Source of the DNA: Guadua angustifolia
Lineage: Eukaryota > Streptophyta > Magnoliopsida > Poales > Poaceae
Direction of reading: 5' to 3'
NCBI GenBank assembly: GCA_036346375.1
Contig: CM070502.1
Coordinates: 17,646,924 to 17,710,923, forward strand
DNA: 64,000 nt
Shown: in pieces, positions 13,924-25,448 of the stretch
Layout: each line of letters begins with the position of its first letter
Position numbering within the stretch: position 1 is the stretch's first letter
The notes under the pieces: generated by a model
Databases searched by the model: none
Seen by the model: the letters and a program-made list of their open reading frames with translations, nothing else
Told to the model about the DNA's origin: nothing
Position numbers and translations under genes: made by a program

Positions 13924-14823
13924 CGCGGGGATTTGGAACCTTGGATATAAGTTCTTCGTTATCTATCAAGTGCCACAGATGATATTTTTGGCTTATGTCA
14001 TTTGATGATTGAGTATTTTTTTAGGAGGTTAGTTGTACAAACTTAGACTTCATTGGAGTTATGAATTGTTGAAGATCCACATTTCTTTATGTGCTTTGTT
14101 GATAGCTGTGTGTTTGGATCTATTGGTGTTTTATTTTCGCAGCAAATAATGGATCCGATCTTTCCAAGTGGAGTATCATAAATAGGAATGGTTGATCCAT
14201 CTCAAAATCCCCATATTATCCGTTCTAACGCTGTTGTCGTCAGCTTTTGGTGCTTACGTACCTAGGTACCGGACTAGAGGATCAAAGAAGAGAACCGAGC
14301 AATACAGTGTGTATCCTTCCCTTTCAATCACCCCCATAACGGAAAATTGGAAAACAAGATCATGACATGTAGCTGAAGCAAACAGTACCAAGTATCAATG
14401 ATCCACTGCACATTATTGTCCACATTTTGGGAAAATTCTATGCCTTAATGTTCATCAATTGTATCAGGAAGACAGGAAGAATTACCAAAACTCAGCTTTT
14501 TTCATCAGATTAACTAACTGGGCATTATTCTTCTTGTAAATATTTTGTAACCAATTATAATATAATAATTTTCTAACAGCAGGGCTTTCCCCTGCTGTAT
14601 TTCCTTCAAAAAAAATACGGAAATCTATCTTTAAGAACGCCATCAAAGAATTTATTTCTTGTCAACACTTCTCCGCATTCAAATACAAATGGATGTTTTT
14701 TAGTGTTCAACAAAATATGTAAAACAAGCCCTTTGATTTTCCATCCCATATCCAAAGACTGTCGTCAGAAACATGCAACTAAAAATAATCAGTTTTTCTC
14801 TTTCGGATAATAATATGGCACGA
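13924..14823. other. Interval between elements A and B, no gene identified
   Basis: This is AT-rich, apparently unique sequence. A short tail of the type CCCCTGCTGTATTTCC followed by an A-run (about 14591-14618) resembles the 3' end of a LINE or other retroposed transcript, but no LINE coding sequence was recognised upstream. No open frame of useful length is present. Confidence 0.5.
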
Positions 14824-14828
14824 CTTAG
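14824..14828. other. Target site duplication of solo LTR B (left copy, CTTAG)
   Basis: CTTAG directly precedes TGTAACATCC. The same five bases follow the LTR end at 18567-18571. Confidence 0.92.
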
Positions 14829-17800
14829 TGTAACATCCCAAAATTTGGCCTAATTTAAATTTTTGGAGTTATTTGAATTTATCTGAATTTTTGGTGAATT
14901 TTTGGAATTAAATTAAGTTTAATTTGAATTTATCTCCCACTTGGATAATTAAATATCAAAAGGCAATTATCAAAAATAAATAAAAATATTTTATTTAAGC
15001 TCTAAATGCCTTGAAATATTTTCTGGAATTTTTCTAGAATTTTTCGGGTATTTTTAGTGCCCTAAATAATTACTTTGATTTTCTAGAATTAATTTAAATG
15101 TTAAAAGTAGGAAAATGCCATTACTACAAGTCTTTGGTAGAGCCCAACACCTGCAAGATCTCTTTGGAACCCTAAGCCGCCGCTCCGTCACGATCTTCAT
15201 CGGATGGATGCGGTTTGGCCGCATCGCCTAATCGCGAGAACCGTCGGATTGTAGTAAACTGAGCCGCCAGGATTGCGCCACGTAGCGATGGCAGCCGAAC
15301 CGTTATTCACCCTGGGCTGTGGGATTGCAACCGGACGGTGCGGATGGATTTCGCCGCATCGGGAGGGGGCGAGCAGTGCGCCGCCGTCGACTGTTGGTTG
15401 CCGAGATTGGTGGTGGATTTGCGCGCGTTCCAAGGCATCTCGACGACCGTGCTGTTGCGCATTTAACTGGTCCCTTCGCCCTGCACATTTTGTCCGTTCG
15501 CCCATTAGCAGTCGTGCCTCGTAGCTCTCCCACTCGCCCGCCGGAGTTGGCATAGCTGCCACCTCAGTTTTCCTCACTTTCCACCGCCGGCCGTCACTTC
15601 CCGCCGCACCCAAGACCCTTGCCGAGATCGTGGTGACGAGCTGCATCGCGGGGACCACTTCTTCCGACCGGAGACGCCCGGAAATTTCGTAGGCTACATC
15701 ATCTTCCTCAACTCCGGCGGCAAGCACCGTCGCCTCTTCTTCAAAGCATCGTAGCTCACCGTCACCGTCGGATCCCCATTTAACGCTTGAGGTAACGCCA
15801 CGTCTTCCCTTCCTGTAGCACTAGATTCGAATAGCCTCGGTAGATCCCGACCGTAGGTTCTTGATATGACCGCCACCGTAGCACCGCGTAGTCGTATCAG
15901 ATACGCTTGAAAATGGCCGACGGATCGTCATCGTGTGGTTCTGAGAGGTCCACGTAGCTGCCGTATGGATGCCTTGATAATGTCCGTTGGATCTAGATCC
16001 TAGGTTTCGGATTAAGCCACGTAGGCTCGGTGAGCAGTGCATCACTCGGGTGACTGCCGCCGTTGGATCTTGTCTCAACGGTGCCGATTGCATCACGTAG
16101 ATTAATAGCGGTAGATCTTGGCCGTTAGATCTTGGATATTCGGCTTGGATTGCACCACGTGAGCTCAGTGAGCAGTGTATCGCTCGGTATAACTTCCGCC
16201 GTTGGATTTTCATCCAACCGCGCCCGTGCGTCCACGTAGCCAAGGTCGACGCGTTCGATAATGCCCGTCGGATCTTAGATCGGTGGCCGAAATCTTGCCA
16301 CGTAGATGTCCGAAACCCTAGCACCCGCCCGAGGCATGATCCAACCGTTGAAATTCGAACGTGCGGTCGGGATAGTGCCACGTAGCCGCGCAGAGGCCCA
16401 ACCGTTGCCATAAACCGACCGTTGGATTTAAATCCAACGGCCGGGAAAATATGTGTCCGCGTGGACCAGCGGATGCGCGCCACGTGTCGCCATCGTGTGC
16501 GACCATGCATCAGGCGCAACCGGCCCACTTATCGGCGAGAGCGGGTGTCTTGACGTCGAGATGACGTCACCCGAGGGGCCCACGGGTCAGTGACCGAGCC
16601 GACGTGGTTGGCTCCTGTGCTGACACGTGTCAAGCCGAGGGAATTAACCAAGATTTCCAGTAGGAAAATAAATAGATTAATTCGGGTTTTTCTTTTAATT
16701 GCATATACAAAATTGTAATCGCTATAACTTTTGCGTTTTAGCTCCGATTTGAGCGATTCCAGTTCCTAAAAATTTGTAAAAATGTGAACTATTTATTTCT
16801 GAATTTTATTTTATTTTTAGTGTTGATCTATCTATTTAAGTATATTTATTGTATGCACGTTTATTCCGAGTAGACTCCGAGTTGCCGAGAACTGTCGGGG
16901 AAGAATTCGAAGACCCATCGCAAGTTGCAGATCAGGATCAACTACTTTTCAAAGGTAAGTCATGCTTTGACCATATCGTTCCTAGATTTTAAAATGTATT
17001 TCAATTTAAACTATGCATGTATATTAATTAGAAAAATGACATTTAATTAATTTGGGTAATGTAGATAATACACCTACCTTGATTATGCCACCTTGTTATA
17101 TTACTCGTATGCCCTAAAATCCTTGACACCCTAAGTATCAATTTAAGTTGGTTGCTATTATAATGCCAACACGGGAGGCTAGACCGTGAGTAGATGCTTA
17201 GCTTGCTTGTATACGCAGAATGACTTTCAAATTGCAAAAGAATATTGACTAAACAAATATGGAACGATTTTGGAATAATGCGATGATGTCATGAGATGGA
17301 ATTGGGGTAGCTACTGTGGTTCTACTCATGCAATGAAGTGGGCATTGGCATGTGTTGCATAAATGCAAACTGGGTTGGGAAATGATTTGGACCGGGGCAA
17401 GTGGCAAGATGGCTTCGTGCTAGGTGGGCATTTGTGGCAACGGGAAGTACTAAAGATTGTAAAGGCTGTGTGCCGAGAAATATAAAATGGATGTCTTGCC
17501 CGGGACAGTTAAGGACTTCACCTTGCAAGCCTTTGAACGAAGTTACTCAGACAACCACTTGTCCGGAATGGGATGAGACCTAGTTTAGTAGGATTCTAAT
17601 ATCTTTCCTTTGACACCTCGGGGCGACAGTTACACAAGAGTGTAACCGTATGGGGGAGCGTACCTATGCTACGGCTTGGTACCCATCCAACTGTATTAGC
17701 CTGTTCTAAACTTTGGCTCTGAGTAAGGGAAGTATTAGAAAGGCAATACTGGGAGGTTCACAGGTTAGGTGTTAGTCTCTGAAAGACTTTGTTGCAATCA

Positions 17801-18566
17801 ATCACCTGTGTGGTGAGTAACTGTATCCTGTGGGTAAAGTGTACAACCTCTGCAGAGTGTGTGTGTTAAATCTATTCGAATAGCCGCGTCTGCGGTATTG
17901 GACAATGCTCGGGGATTATAGTCAAGGGTTAGATTTTTAAAATAAAATGAGGAAATGGGTGGCTGTGTGCCAAAGACTGATGAATCAAACTTAGGGCTGT
18001 GTGCCAAACTCTGGGAAAAGAATTGAGAAGTTAATTATTATAGTAATGGCTTTACTGCTTTTAATCTAATTAATACTATCTATTAAAAGAAATGCTGCTT
18101 CATGCAAATTAGCCATTTAAGCCTTTCCTTTGGAATAAGCCATGCATGTAGTAATAGAACTGCATTGTGCGTGACTTGTTGAGTATGTTGTATACTTACC
18201 CTTGCTTCAACAAAAACCTCAGAAGAAGAAGCAACACCAGCTTGGGAGGAGGAGTTTAACGAAGATCCGGAGAATTAGGGTTGAGCCTCGTCAGTTGCCT
18301 ATGGCAGAACGAGGGGTTCATTGACGTACTTTTGCTTCCGCTGTTGAACTTGTGTTACTTTGGTTATTTATCGCCCTGCGTGGAGAATTATTGTAAGGTG
18401 ACCATAAGGTCGTGTAACTCGTTTATAATTATGTTTGAGGTACTTGATTATTATTTCATTTGTGTATGATTGTGGTATCTCAACCTGCTTATCTGTGTGT
18501 ACTAAGCGTGATCCTCGACTAGTCTGTAATACACGAGGGTCCGGATTTGCGATTCGGGTCCCGACA
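14829..18566 (+). mobile_element. Solo LTR B of a Ty3/gypsy element (3,738 bp)
   Basis: It starts TGTAACATCCCAAAATTTGG and ends GGGTCCCGACA, with CTTAG on both sides. No primer site, polypurine tract or coding region is attached, so this is a solo LTR left by recombination between the two LTRs of a full element. The ending is nearly the same as that of element D, so the two families are related. The GC-rich stretch at 15.2-16.6 kb contains long open frames on both strands (up to 235 codons), which I read as compositional artefacts. The shared palindrome is at 17848-17857 and the shared hairpin at 18181-18197. Confidence 0.93.
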
Positions 18567-18571
18567 CTTAG
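18567..18571. other. Target site duplication of solo LTR B (right copy, CTTAG)
   Basis: CTTAG directly follows GGGTCCCGACA and is identical to 14824-14828. Confidence 0.92.
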
Positions 18572-18723
18572 TAGCAAGGCAATTCAAAATTGTGGTTATT
18601 CACGATGGACCTATTAGTGCCTTTAGAACAAATTCAATAATTACAAACTAGTAGTAATACAAAGCAGACATACTCCAAGACATTTCCACGCACTGTGCAC
18701 ACCAATGGCAAATTACCGAGGGC
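18572..18723. other. Short interval between solo LTR B and the MULE
   Basis: About 150 bp without a gene. It ends GAGGGCATATACAAT, which may be the terminus of an older small element that continues after the MULE at 45065. Confidence 0.5.
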
Positions 18724-18732
18724 ATATACAAT
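18724..18732. other. 9-bp target site duplication of the MULE (left)
   Basis: ATATACAAT stands directly before the left TIR and is repeated exactly at 45056-45064. A 9-bp duplication is typical of Mutator-like elements. Confidence 0.92.
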
Positions 18733-19018
18733 GAATTTTTTAAAATAATACATTTTTATTCAAAATTTCAAAAATATACCACAAAAAAATTACAGAATAT
18801 ACCAATGCTCGGTTGGTTGGGCGACAGGCCTAAATACCAAAATAAGCGGGCGACAGAGGCCACGCCACCCCCACCTCCTCACTCGATCAAATGGCGACAG
18901 CCTCCTATCGCCCGATGAAATGGCGATAGGAAACAAATCGATGAATGGTTGGGCGACAGGGGGCCGCACACCCCTGTCGCCCAACCACAGGGCGATAGGA
19001 ACTCTTCCCTCTATTTAA
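18733..19018. repeat. MULE left terminal inverted repeat
   Basis: It matches the reverse complement of 44762-45055 over most of its length, with scattered indels. The outer 90 bp are AT-rich. The inner part carries many copies of the motif TGTCGCC/GGCGACA, several of them paired as hairpins, for example CTATCGCCC and GGCGATAGG around the spacer GATGAAAT (about 18903-18929). Confidence 0.85.
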
Positions 19019-19019
19019 G
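19010..19019 (+). promoter_or_regulatory. TATA-like box at the inner end of the left TIR
   Basis: CTATTTAAGG lies about 105 bp upstream of the ATG of the GRF-zinc-finger gene, followed by a purine-rich leader (19053-19119). This layout suggests that the TIR supplies the promoter, as is known for MULEs. Confidence 0.55.
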
Positions 19020-19119
19020 GAGTCGTCCGGTACTGTGTTCAATCATCCAGCCAAAGAAGAGAAAGAAAGGGAGAGAAGAAGGAAGAAAAGAAGAGAGAAA
19101 CAAAGAAGAAAAGGAAAAA

Positions 19120-19756
19120 ATGTCGAAGCGTGCAAGTGGAAAGGGAAAGGGGAAAGCTAAAGAAGAGAGAGGTGCTTCGGAGTGGCCGCGCAACATCGCG
19201 TATCAGGACCCCTTCGTACCTTTCGGAGTTATCCCACCGATGTGCCTGTGCGGAGATGCTTGAAGGCTTGTCTATTCTTGGGAACTTCCAACTTGGAAGA
19301 GAAGGTATTGGATGTGCCGCAACTACAAATTCGACCCGCCGGAGAAGAGCCCGAAGAATCGTCAACTGGTAACAACCATACGTGTTTCGTAATATTTGTA
19401 AATAAAACATTGCTAATTTATGTTTCATGAAGTCGTCTTCGCCACTGTGTGAATTTGAGCAGTGGTATGACATGGAGATCAACCCTGAGGAGCAAAGGCT
19501 CCTAGATGAAGCCAACCGGCGAGAGGAGTCCAGGCGGTGGCTTGAAGCGCAGCGTGATGCCGCACGTGAGGAGGCACGTCGAAAGGAAGCGGAGGAGAAG
19601 GAGGCCGAGAGAGGAAACGAGAGAGGGCACGTCGTGCCAGAGAAGCCCCACTGGAGGCATGGGCGAAAGGGAAGTGGCCTCGATCCACTCTGTAGACGTG
19701 AAGTTGTAAAGATTAATTTCGTTGTTCGTGATGCGCATCCTAGTTTTATGTTGTAA
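19120..19756 (+). pseudogene. Decayed GRF-type zinc-finger gene in the MULE left arm
   Basis: Exon 1 runs from the ATG at 19120 to 19368, then a 64-bp GT-AG intron (19369-19432), then exon 2 from 19433; the phase is 0 at both sites. The protein starts MSKRASGKGKGKAKEE, then reads MCLCGDA and RRYWMCRNYKFDPP, the Cys pattern and aromatic core of a GRF zinc finger. Exon 2 continues PLCEFEQWYDMEI and a highly charged Arg/Glu helix. Two lesions are visible. A TGA at 19261-19263 falls where the second half of the finger should continue. A 2-base slip in an AG run near 19612 shifts the tail; in the other frame the tail continues to a stop at about 19695. GRF fingers bind nucleic acid in other proteins; the role here is unknown. 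It may be a captured host gene or a MULE-borne gene. Confidence 0.65.
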
Positions 19757-20036
19757 TAAACAGTGTGGTTTACCTTATTTTCCGTAGTAATATATGATTT
19801 GCGAAAATCGTGGCCACTTAGGGGTTTTCGTAGCCTCGTGGGGCCCACCGGATAAGGGCCAGAAAATACGGGAAAAATCACGAGCGACCTACGCAACGCG
19901 GGCTACCACTCATCTATGGGCGAGCTAGCCGGACGTCAGTGAGGTCATTTCATCTGAACGCAGGGTGCAAAAGGTCAGTTGCGTTTATTCTAAAAAGCGG
20001 TGCAACGGTTGTCGTTTGACCGAAAAGCAGCAGGCG
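19757..20036. other. MULE left arm remainder next to the element C insertion
   Basis: No gene is present. The last 75 bp contain imperfect repeats of about 30 bp built on a GTTGTCGTTT...AAAAGCGG pattern, which continue on the far side of element C at 43186. Confidence 0.5.
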
Positions 20037-22861
20037 TGTAGTGACCCGAATTTACCAATTCGGATCCACCGTGTATGCCGCACTATTCCCAGGATCAATG
20101 CTAGTGCACACGGCTTAACATCGGTAAGCATCACATCATACACAACGATAATAACAATAAGACTTCATTTATTTAAGGTAACTAGCGTATGATCTTATGA
20201 TCACTTACATTTATTCGGCCTCATAGGGCAAGACTAAGATAAAATGCAGCGGAAAATTCGTAGAAGACGTAGTGACTCATCAGTACACCACAGGCGACTG
20301 ACAAGGCTTGGCCTAGTGACTTGCGTCCACCTGAAAGTCCTCCTCAAGCACCGGCGATGACTCCTCCACTGTTGTTGGTTTGTAAGCAAGGGTGAGTACA
20401 CCAACATGTACTCAACAAGTTGCGCACAAAATGCAATTCTATTATAACTATATGCAGGCTTATTCCAAAGGAATGGCTAAATGGCTCATAAGCAGTAAAG
20501 CAGCATTTTCAAACATAAACAATATGTAGATTGAAAGATAGTAAAACAAATAATAACAAGTAAGTAGATTCCATTGTTTCTCAAATCAAACCCAAGTTCT
20601 CCATCCTAAATCAAGTTCCATTATGCCCATGGCATCCCGCCATCCCATCCAGTTGACAAGTTTTAATTAACTACCCCTTGACTGTAATTCCCGAGCATTG
20701 CTCAATACCGTGAGCACGGCTATCCGAATAGATTGTACACTCTGCAGAGGTTATGCACTTTACCCACACGATATAACCATGCACCACACAAAGTAACGAT
20801 TATAACAAAGCCTTTACAATGCATCCTCTTAACCCAATGCTACCGCTAAGGTTTCAACATCGAAGGGCTAAAACCACCGCAACAGGCCCCCTCTTGCGCC
20901 ATGTGAGTTTCCTCCGTAATACCCTGACTCACACCACCAAGATAGCACTTAAGTTAAGATTTGCAAATTAGTCACTAGGCTGCCCCATAACAGACGTAGT
21001 GGTCGCAAGTTTGACTCAGTCAAAGGCTCGCAAGGTTAAGTCCTTAAGATTGATTAAAGCAAGACATCGATACCCTCAGCTCCACCGAGCCCACCTTGGC
21101 ATACTTGCCCTTCCACTTGCTCTAATCTAAAGTGATTACCCTCCCTGTTGGTTACCAAGCACCACATGCTTTTCACAAATCAACATCGCTATGACTCATT
21201 GTCACAACAACTCAATCTCTTTGTGCGACCACATGGCCCACAAGTTATCATCATTGTTCCATATTCCATTAGTCAAGATTATTAAGCAATATTCCATGAA
21301 CATGTGATGTCGTGGCATGGCTAAGCATTGCTAATACGATCTAATCCTCCATGTTGATTTTAATATTAATCAACTATAATGAACCAACCTAGGGTGACAA
21401 GTGGATCATGGCATACAATTATCAAGGTAGGGTGTAACTCAAAAGGGTAGAATAGCTAAATCCCAAGCTAAGTTGAAATCATGTGTATAATTGAAATATC
21501 ATGCAATTAAAGTAAAAGCAAAATAGCAATTTATCCTAATGTGGGTTCAACATGGTCAAAGCACAACTTGCCTTCATTAAGATCCTGATCCTGGTCTGGA
21601 AATAATTCCTGAGCTGAGAAATCCCCTTCCGAAGCTTCGCACAATTCAACGTCTACGCGAATCGAAAGAGAAAAGCAAATAAAAACCAAAACCAAATAGC
21701 AAATAATCTCAAAACTTCAAATAAAAGCCACCATTAGAAAGATCTCATTTTTACAAATTTTTAGGAATTTGAACCACCTCAATCCGAGTTCAGATGCGAA
21801 AGTTATGAGGTTTTGAAGTTTGAAAATCCCGAAAATACCCTCGAAAATAGAAATTCGAATTTAGCGAATTATCTTTATATGGAAAAATCTGATTTTTCCC
21901 GCCCAACGCACGGACGCTTGTAGGCCGAATGTGGACCGCTGATCTTGGGATCGACGGCCGAGGCTTACCCCTACCGCTTCTGCTTACCCAAGTGGCGGGG
22001 CGCTATCTCGTCCGGCCCTTTGATGATCCGGACGATCTCCGAAGTTCCCGAGCGATGTCGGCGATATTTGCGCTGCTTCCCGGAGACGAAGAAGACGATG
22101 CACTCCAGCAGCTCCGGTGCTTCTCGGCGAAGAAAAGTCAGCGAATCCGGCGGCGTGAGATGCCGAGATCGAATCCGACTTCTCCTCGGCGGTGAGTTAC
22201 CCAACGACGAGAAAACGCGGCGGATCGGCGGAAGCTTCCTCGGACTCGGTGACGCCGCGTGAGCTCCTCGGTGCTCCTCCCGCGATGGCTCAACAGCAAA
22301 GACGCCAAGCAATGAGATGTGGTGATCATCGAGGGTGCTAAGGGGCCCTTTATACGGCGGTATGCGATAGGATGGAAAGTGCTCGTGCGCGCAAGGGCCG
22401 GACTTGGAGACTGGCGCAAATTTCCATCCGGAGACGATGATTGGGAACCGCTCGATTCAAGTCGACTTTGGATCGCCTAGGGTTTTATTCCATCCCTGCA
22501 TGCACAAAGTGTATGGGCCGGCCCACTACTATTCATACCATATTCTCCCGAAATTTCCTATTTTATTTATTCCGATTAAAGGTTTTGATTTCTTTAAGGC
22601 TTTAGAAACATTCCAAAAATTCCAGAAAAATTCTCATAAATATTTTGAAACATCCTGGTTTTAAATAAAATATTTTTATAAAAACTTTATTTTAACTTTA
22701 TATATTTTTAATTATTCTTTGATTGAAAGTAATATTATTAAATTCAAATTAATTCGTATAAATTCCGAAAATCCAAATAACTCCAGAAAAATCATAAAAA
22801 ATCATATTTAGCAATAAAATAATATTTATTAATTGGGAAGCTGAAATTTTGGGATGTTACA
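20037..22861 (-). mobile_element. Element C, 3' LTR (minus strand)
   Basis: Read on the minus strand it starts TGTAACATCCCAAAATTTC and ends GGTCACTACA, directly after a polypurine tract. It matches the right LTR at 40348-43185. The 5 bp outside it are AGGCG, versus CAGCG on the far side, an imperfect match. The shared palindrome lies at 20740-20749 and the shared hairpin at 20394-20413. The open frames at 21.9-22.4 kb are GC-rich LTR sequence, not genes. Confidence 0.92.
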
Positions 22862-22876
22862 AACCTTCCCCCCTTA
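22862..22876 (-). other. Polypurine tract of element C
   Basis: On the minus strand TAAGGGGGGAAGGTT precedes the 3' LTR and would prime plus-strand DNA synthesis. Confidence 0.85.
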
Positions 22877-22897
22877 ACGGATTCTTGACCCCGAGAT

Positions 22898-23635
22898 TCA
22901 GGGCTGACTAGAGAATAGGTTTGGAAATTCTGCCTTCTGATCATCTTCACGCTCCCAGGTTGCTTCATTCTCTGAATGATTACTCCATTGAACTCTGCAA
23001 AAGCGAGTGGACTTGTTTCTGGTCCTTCGCTCCATCACATCCAAAATCCTGATCGGGTGCTCTTTATAGGTAAGGTCTTCCTGCAACTCAATAGCCTCCA
23101 ATGGCGTCTGCTCGGCTGGCACCCGAAGACATTTCTTAAGCTGCGACACATGGAACACATCGTGCACACCTGCTAATGTTTCCGGCAATTCCAGCTGATA
23201 AGCAACTTCTCCTCGACGACTCAGAATCTTGAATGGTCCAACGAACCTAGGTGCAAGCTTCCCTTTGACATGGAACCTCTTAACACCTTTGAGAGGAGTA
23301 ACCCTAAGGTATACATAATCATTGGGCTCGAAACTCAAATCACGACGGCGATTGTCAGCATAACTCTTCTGCCTCGACTGTGCTGTCTTTAATCTCTCTC
23401 GGATCATGGCAACTTGCTCTTCGGCCTCCCTAAGAATTTCAGGCCCAAATACCGAGCGCTCTCCCGTCTCATTCCAATTCAACGGGGTACGACAGGCTCG
23501 TCCATACAAGGCTTCATATGGTGACATTTGCAGACTGGCCTGGTAACTATTGTTATAACTAAACTCCGCATATGGCAGACACTTATCCCATGATGTGCTG
23601 TATGATATTGCACATGCTCTCAACATATCTTCCAA
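22898..23635 (-). CDS. pol: Element C pol: integrase C-terminus and chromodomain
   Basis: A 245-codon open frame forms the 3' end of pol. Residues about 130-160 carry the GPY/F-type module (GKLAPRFVGPFKILSR), then VFHVSQLKKCLRV, then a chromodomain-like block (IRILDVMERRTRNKS and FCRVQWSNHSENEATWERE) before the stop. A chromodomain after integrase defines chromoviruses and is thought to steer insertion to heterochromatin. Together with the long LTRs, this fits the Tekay/Del clade. The ATG given is internal; the real protein continues from the integrase core upstream through a frame change near 23630. Seven copies of the pattern 'CAG or CTG expected, CG seen' affect the upstream part, so the breaks may not be real. 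Confidence 0.85.
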   Translation of the reverse strand: MEDMLRACAISYSTSWDKCLPYAEFSYNNSYQASLQMSPYEALYGRACRTPLNWNETGERSVFGPEILREAEEQVAMIRERLKTAQSRQKSYADNRRRDLSFEPNDYVYLRVTPLKGVKRFHVKGKLAPRFVGPFKILSRRGEVAYQLELPETLAGVHDVFHVSQLKKCLRVPAEQTPLEAIELQEDLTYKEHPIRILDVMERRTRNKSTRFCRVQWSNHSENEATWEREDDQKAEFPNLFSSQP

Positions 23636-24120
23636 AATCGATTAACCCTTTCACCGACCATCTGCTCATGGATGATATGCGGTGCTAAAATTGCATTTAG
23701 TACCCATGGCTTCATGCAACTTGTCCCAAAATCTTGAGGTAAACCGGTACCTCGATCCCACACAATCTTCTTGGGTACACCATGCAAACATATAATCCTT
23801 GACATATACAATTCGCCACTTATCTCCTAATAAGTCGTTTTCACCGGATGAAGTGAGCGACTTTGGTTAACCGGTCAATGATCACCCATATAGAGTCATA
23901 ACCTCTCTAAGTCTTGGGCAATCTGTGATAAAATCCATTCCAATCTCCTCCCACTTCCATTCCGAATCTTCAATGGTCGCAATAATCCGTGAGAAGCTCG
24001 ATGCATCGCCTTCACCCTCGGCATACATCACACAACGCCACGTGCTCGCGACTTCACGCTCATGTTAGGCCACCAAAATCTTCCCTTAAGATCCCGATAC
24101 ATCTTGGCACTTCCGGATGA
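23620..24120 (-). pseudogene. pol: Element C pol: integrase zinc-binding region and catalytic core, frame broken
   Basis: The minus-strand fragments YMSRIICLHGVPKKIVWDRG and, in shifted frames, a CDVC-type zinc pair and the HFIPVKT region align in order with the intact integrase of element D at 34.0-34.6 kb. The Asp of the third fragment corresponds to the second catalytic Asp. Several single-base losses occur. One is at about 24020, where the conserved CQR triplet would need CAG but CG is read. I cannot say whether this is decay or sequence error. Confidence 0.7.
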
Positions 24121-25013
24121 ATTGAATATTTGGAATCGTGAGCCTCCTCAAGAATCAACTGCTTGAGCTCCTTCTCATTCGGCACACAAATCCGTCCTTT
24201 GAACCACAGGGTTCCTTGCCCATCTACCGAGAAATCCTCAGCTAATCCCTCCTCCTTCTTGGACTTGATCCTGCTGATTTTCTCATCCTTACTCTGCCTT
24301 TCCCGGATTCTATCCTCCAAGGTTGGTTTCACTTCCAATGCAGCAATAAATCCTTGTGGCACAACTTCTAATCTCAACTTCTGAAATTCTTCGCACAACT
24401 CCCACCGCTTGCTCACCACCAATGAATTCACATTATGACTCTTTCGACTCAAGGTGTCGGCCACCACATTAGCCTTGCCAGGGTGATAATGGATTCCAAC
24501 ATTATAATCCTTTATCAATTCCAACCATCTCCTCTGCCTCATGTTAAGATCCGACTGAGTGAATATATACTTCAAACTCTTATGGTCCGTGTATATCTCA
24601 CATCTATTTCCGATGAGATAATGACGCCATATCTTTAAAGCATGCACTACGGCTGCTAACTCCAAGTCATGCGTTGGGTAATTCCCCTCATGCGGCCTTA
24701 ACTGCCTGGATGCGTAGGCCACCACCTTGCCATTCTGCATCAACACACATCCAAGACCATGCCGCGATGCGTCACAGTAAATGTCAAAACTACTCTGCAC
24801 ATCCGGCAATACTAACACAGGAGCAGATGTTAGTCTCTTCTTTAATTCATGGAAACTATTTTCGCACTCAGGCGTCCATGCAAACTTTTTCTCCTTCTTC
24901 AACAATTGCGTGAGAGGTCTCGCAATCGTCGAAAATCCTTCAATGAAACGGCGGTAATATCCCACCATTCCCGTAAAACTACGGATCTGTGGACCTGCTT
25001 CTGCTGTTCCCAA
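24060..25013 (-). CDS. pol: Element C pol: RT connection, RNase H and integrase N-terminus
   Basis: This 317-codon frame starts in the reverse transcriptase thumb/connection (GMVGYYRRFIEGFSTIARP), continues into RNase H (FDIYCDASRHGLGCVLMQNG with the first catalytic Asp, later YTDHKSLKYIF), the NVVADTLSRK end of RNase H, and a linker to the integrase N-terminus (EEAHDSKYSIHP, the first His pair). The order is that of Ty3/gypsy pol. The upstream boundary is a frame break at about 25015 rather than a genuine start. Confidence 0.87.
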   Translation of the reverse strand: MGTAEAGPQIRSFTGMVGYYRRFIEGFSTIARPLTQLLKKEKKFAWTPECENSFHELKKRLTSAPVLVLPDVQSSFDIYCDASRHGLGCVLMQNGKVVAYASRQLRPHEGNYPTHDLELAAVVHALKIWRHYLIGNRCEIYTDHKSLKYIFTQSDLNMRQRRWLELIKDYNVGIHYHPGKANVVADTLSRKSHNVNSLVVSKRWELCEEFQKLRLEVVPQGFIAALEVKPTLEDRIRERQSKDEKISRIKSKKEEGLAEDFSVDGQGTLWFKGRICVPNEKELKQLILEEAHDSKYSIHPEVPRCIGILREDFGGLT

Positions 25014-25017
25014 TTCA

Positions 25018-25448
25018 TTACACTTCTACTTTACTTGATCCACAAAGAATTCCCTTAGCGGTCATTACATGGCCAAGGAATTCCACCTTCTCCTTCCAAA
25101 AGTCACATTTGCTAAACTTAGCATACAACTGTTTATCCTGTAACCTCTTCAAAACCAATCTCAAGTGCTTGGCATGCTCTTCTTCTGACTTAGAATACAC
25201 AAGGATATCATCAATAAAGACTACCACGAACTTATCCAAATATTCCATGAATACCTTATTCATGAGGTTCATGAAATAGGCTGGGGCATTGGTTAATCCA
25301 AATGACATGACCGTAAACTCATAATGCCCATAACGGGTTGAGAATGTCGTCTTCGAATATCCTCCGCCTAATCCTCAATCGATGATAACCTCGATCAAGA
25401 TCTATCTTGGAGAAAATTGTCGCTCCCTTCAACTGGTCAAACAAGTCA
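25018..25448 (-). CDS. pol: Element C pol: reverse transcriptase palm
   Basis: The frame at 25018-25308 holds SFGLTNAPAYFMNLMNKVF and VVFIDDILVYSK. FIDD is the polymerase active-site motif with two metal-binding Asp residues, followed by the CDFW and EFLGHV segments. The upstream 140 bp (25309-25448) encode the preceding LRSGYHQ region in shifted frames. It copies element RNA into DNA in the virus-like particle. Confidence 0.85.

Noticed and set aside
14591..14618. LINE 3' end (CCCCTGCTGTATTTCC plus A-run)
   Set aside because: Suggestive tail only; no LINE coding sequence or target duplication was found, so it is not listed as an element.
15197..16528. Long open frames (176 and 235 codons) on the minus strand in solo LTR B
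   Set aside because: Both strands are open in the same GC-rich part of an LTR, the proteins have no domain, and similar frames recur in the LTRs of C and D with different sequences.
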